Positions 61,473 to 64,000 of a DNA stretch of 64,000 nt are shown piece after piece. The position numbers and the translations under genes were made by a program. The stretch comes from Tissierellia bacterium (GTDB taxonomy: Bacteria; Bacillota; Clostridia; Tissierellales; Sedimentibacteraceae), in assembly GCA_012843025.1 (NCBI GenBank), contig DURT01000011.1, positions 40,997 through 104,996 of the forward strand, in the 5' to 3' direction. The notes under the pieces are model-generated. The model did no database searches and was not told the DNA's origin. It was given only the letters and a program-made list of their open reading frames with translations. Every line of letters begins with the position of its first letter. Positions within the stretch are counted from its first letter, which is position 1.

Positions 61473-62394
61473 ATAAAACATTAAACAACCAGACGAAAAA
61501 TGGAATTGTGAAGAGAGATAATAAATGGTTTATAACAACTGCTTTAGAAGCAAATACTACATCGCCACCATATTTTTGGGCTAGTATAGGTACCAGAGCT
61601 GCCACTGGCAAGGCCGCATACATTACATATATTTGTCCTACCATTCCCCCTATTTTTAACAACTTCATAATAATTATCATAAGCAAGGGTGAAACTACTA
61701 ATCTAAAAAAGGTGGAAGGATATGTTTCCTTGTCAATAAATGAATCTTTTATGCCTATAATAGCTATTTTGCTTCCTATTATTATCATAGATAAAAAAGT
61801 TGTAGCATTTGTAAGTAAATCCAATAAATTTGTTAGAAACAAAGGCAGTTTAAGCTGAGAAAAATATAAAATAAGTCCTATATAAACGCCTATCATACCG
61901 GGATTTATCAGCAAAAGTTTATACCTGTTCTTAATTTTTTTCTTCCCTAACAAGACAGATGTTCCGTAGGTCCACATAAATAATAGATTTGGCACATGGA
62001 ACATGGTTGCATAAAACAAACCTTCAGAACCATAAATTTGATAGGCCAAAGGAAAACCCATAAAGCCGCCGTTCAATAATACTGCTGTATATTTTTCTAT
62101 TTTTTCCTTTTCTATATCTTTAGTTTTAGGTAATAAAATGTTTTCGAGTAATATTAATAAGATTATAAAAACAGATGAAATTAACAGTAAAACAGCTCCA
62201 GTTTTTAACTGTTCAATTGAAAAATCAATATTCATTGCATTTATTACCATGGCAGGGGTTGTTATGTTAACTAATAAATAAATAAGAACCCCTTCACCCT
62301 CATCGTTTAAGACTCCCTTATTTCTCAAATAAAAGCCTATGTACATTATAATTGCCATAAGAATAATGCTGTTTATCAGTATACCTATAATCAT
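61471..62394 (-). CDS. AEC (auxin efflux carrier) family transporter
   Basis: A 307-residue protein with about ten membrane helices in the usual two halves, with LNGGFMGFPLAYQIYGSEGLFYATMF and LAQKYGGDVVFASKAVVINHLLSLFTIPFFVWLF. Bacterial members such as MleP carry malate or other carboxylates. Substrate unknown; the fumarate/malate genes in the window make dicarboxylates possible. Confidence 0.9.
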   Translation of the reverse strand: MIIGILINSIILMAIIMYIGFYLRNKGVLNDEGEGVLIYLLVNITTPAMVINAMNIDFSIEQLKTGAVLLLISSVFIILLILLENILLPKTKDIEKEKIEKYTAVLLNGGFMGFPLAYQIYGSEGLFYATMFHVPNLLFMWTYGTSVLLGKKKIKNRYKLLLINPGMIGVYIGLILYFSQLKLPLFLTNLLDLLTNATTFLSMIIIGSKIAIIGIKDSFIDKETYPSTFFRLVVSPLLMIIIMKLLKIGGMVGQIYVMYAALPVAALVPILAQKYGGDVVFASKAVVINHLLSLFTIPFFVWLFNVL

Positions 62395-62513
62395 GTCTGC
62401 CCCCTCCTAAATCTGTCTAAGCATTAAGAGAATTATATAATATAACTCTGACTAATTCAATTAAATATTTCATTCTTATAAGTTACATACAATAATATAT
62501 CCAACAAAAACAA

Positions 62514-62541
62514 ATGGGATATTCTAAAAGAACACCCCATC
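62514..62541 (-). terminator. Terminator of the aminotransferase gene
   Basis: ATGGGGTGTTCT-ttt-AGAATATCCCAT followed by TTGTTTTTG on the minus strand. Confidence 0.75.
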
Positions 62542-62570
62542 AATTCTATTATAAAATAGTTTAATGATTA

Positions 62571-63896
62571 TCACTTCTCATTTCGGGTTGCTTCGTATTG
62601 TCTTAAAAGCTTAACGAATAATTCTGGAACCTTATACATATTTTCTGGTGTTTCCACATATGAAATACGGAATTGTGTACTTCCTGGATTCTTCTCACCT
62701 TCTTCAATATCATAGAAACCTTTCATAGGCGCAATCAATAGTGTAGTTTGTACTCCATCTATATCAACAGCACCTTCTCCTGCACAATACAGGCAGAATT
62801 CAATGGCATCAAATCCCGGCTTTACAACATTTCTCACATCTACCACCGTATAAATTGATGCATCGGGGCTTGAAACAATTAAATCTGGCTCCAAGTTCTT
62901 CAGATCAGTAGAAACTTTTTTAATTAAATTTCCGTAATATTCGCGAAGATTCCTGCACCACTCTGCAATTTGTTCCTTAGTTTCATGAGCCAATGCTCCA
63001 AATATATACTGTCCTATGGCATTTGCACATAGATTGGCTGTATACTCAGCAGTACATCTTCTGCTGAATTCAGCATTGTCTGTTATAAAAGCACCTATTC
63101 TTAAACCACATGCATTCCAAACCTTTGAGGCAGTTTCAATACTTATTCTTCTTCCTTCTATACCGGGAACATCCTCGTCAGTAATTCCCCATATACTTAC
63201 TAATTCACTGCCTTCTACATAGAATAATTCTCTATAGGCTTCATCGCTTGCCAGCCACATATTATATTTTACGCAAAGTTCTGCTAAGGATTTAAGGGTT
63301 TCCTTATCATAAAGCTGTCCTGTTGGATTGTCATAAGGTATAATAAGTAGAGCCCCAGGATTATGAGTTTTAATAACTTCTTCAATTTTGTCGATTTCAG
63401 GCAAACTGAACTTTCCATCTTCATTTAAATGGCGTTTTACCGTCACAGTCTTACGTCCTAATCTTTCTGCAAAAGAAATATAGTTGGTATATGCCGGATC
63501 AATCATCATGAGAGGTTTTTCATCTGTTCCTGCAGGCCCGCAAACTCCCAATATTAATAACTCCATAGCAGCAGAACCACCGTCTGTAACCGTAACATGT
63601 AAATTACTTGTATCAAAACCTTCACATTTAAGAATATTCTTAAAGGCTTCCTGAGTTTCATCGAATCCACCAGTCGCTGTATACCTGATTACACCTTTGT
63701 TGAAGGGACTTTCAGGAGCGTCTAAATTAAACAATCTTTTCTGCATAGCTGGATTTGTAGGCAATGAAACATTTCCTATTCCTACATTAATAACAGCCTC
63801 TGGCTTATCCTTACGTTCTGCATACTTCATTTGGGACAGTCTTACATCTGATGGCACTCTAGATTCAAAATGTGCTGACATTACAGGTTTGCTCAT
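62571..63896 (-). CDS. Class I/II PLP aminotransferase
   Basis: A 441-residue fold-type I enzyme: RYTATGGFDETQEAFKNIL, VTDGGSAAMELLI, LLIIPYDNPTGQLYDKETLKSLAELC, WLASDEAYRELFY, the PLP lysine in SIETASKVWNACGLRIGAF, and the substrate Arg in FRISYVETPENM. It is longer than common AspC (about 390 aa). An amino-acid transaminase in amino-acid catabolism is likely; substrate unknown. GGAGGATTTATTA precedes the ATG. The remaining 63897-64000 shows no gene. Confidence 0.9.
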   Translation of the reverse strand: MSKPVMSAHFESRVPSDVRLSQMKYAERKDKPEAVINVGIGNVSLPTNPAMQKRLFNLDAPESPFNKGVIRYTATGGFDETQEAFKNILKCEGFDTSNLHVTVTDGGSAAMELLILGVCGPAGTDEKPLMMIDPAYTNYISFAERLGRKTVTVKRHLNEDGKFSLPEIDKIEEVIKTHNPGALLIIPYDNPTGQLYDKETLKSLAELCVKYNMWLASDEAYRELFYVEGSELVSIWGITDEDVPGIEGRRISIETASKVWNACGLRIGAFITDNAEFSRRCTAEYTANLCANAIGQYIFGALAHETKEQIAEWCRNLREYYGNLIKKVSTDLKNLEPDLIVSSPDASIYTVVDVRNVVKPGFDAIEFCLYCAGEGAVDIDGVQTTLLIAPMKGFYDIEEGEKNPGSTQFRISYVETPENMYKVPELFVKLLRQYEATRNEK

Positions 63897-64000
63897 TAAT
63901 AAATCCTCCTATATATATTAATATTTATTTTTATTAATTTCTGTGATAATATTCATTTTTGTCCCGCCATAATTATAACTAAATTTCTTATTTATGTCCA

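Noticed and set aside
1-64000. CRISPR arrays, rRNA, tRNA, transposases, prophage
   Set aside because: I looked for regular spaced repeats, conserved rRNA/tRNA segments and integrase or transposase proteins and saw none. A tRNA covariance scan would be needed to exclude a stray tRNA.

Overview
The window is low-GC chromosomal DNA from an anaerobic, amino-acid-fermenting member of the Clostridia (Firmicutes), possibly close to Tissierellales. The evidence is strong AGGAGG ribosome sites, four T-box leaders, a clostridial trans-4-hydroxyproline dehydratase (glycyl radical enzyme) with its activase, an iron-only hydrogenase regulator, sigma54 promoters and a GerMN lipoprotein. No rRNA, tRNA, CRISPR array, transposase or phage gene was seen. 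The exact taxon cannot be fixed from the sequence alone.

Layout. (1) 1-4.4 kb, minus: a decaying accessory operon for molybdenum-hydroxylase maturation and CoA metabolism (XdhC, MobA-like/HD fusion, a multiply frameshifted gene, a CoA-transferase fragment fused to a Fis-type HTH, a Cys-rich protein, a nitroreductase), read from a sigma54 promoter near 4.52 kb. (2) 4.7-9.35 kb, minus: a second sigma54 unit with a U32-like TIM-barrel protein, two-subunit fumarase, malic enzyme and an Ldh2-type dehydrogenase, together a fumarate-malate-pyruvate module. Both promoters carry TTTCA-N2-3-TGAAA palindromes upstream. (3) 9.7-12.8 kb, plus: a TM1266-type hydrogenase-system protein behind an attenuator-like leader, an SsuABC-like transporter and a HesB/IscA-like protein. 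(4) 12.8-22.2 kb: small membrane proteins, TldD/TldE, tyrS with a Tyr T-box, a secreted CAP protein, and ilvD plus a BASS transporter with an Ile T-box. (5) 22.4-28.1 kb: a cyanate module (SulP, HPP and cyanase on minus; a cytosolic PAS histidine kinase and LuxR-type regulator on plus). (6) 28.1-36.1 kb, minus: an FMN hydroxyacid oxidoreductase, valS with a Val T-box, and an nfo-amidohydrolase-HEPN operon whose last protein joins a degenerate helicase-like domain to a HEPN motif. (7) 36.2-39.4 kb, plus: cobalamin riboswitch and BtuFCD. (8) 39.4-44.1 kb: GerMN lipoprotein, cysK-cysE with a Cys T-box, and a purine permease behind what looks like a tandem guanine/PRPP riboswitch. (9) 44.1-64 kb: hypD-activase, Nudix, GDT1-type transporter, a diacylglycerol-type glycosyltransferase, pyruvate carboxylase, split LysO, ligA-pcrA, universal stress protein, auxin-efflux-type carrier and an aminotransferase.

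The observations most worth following are: the CoA-transferase/HTH chimera inside a sigma54 regulon; a two-hairpin repeat placed between T-box terminators and start codons, whose inner arm changes sequence but keeps its pairing; the pseudo-helicase/HEPN protein; the tandem riboswitch on a permease rather than a biosynthetic operon; and the cyanate locus with its own two-component system.
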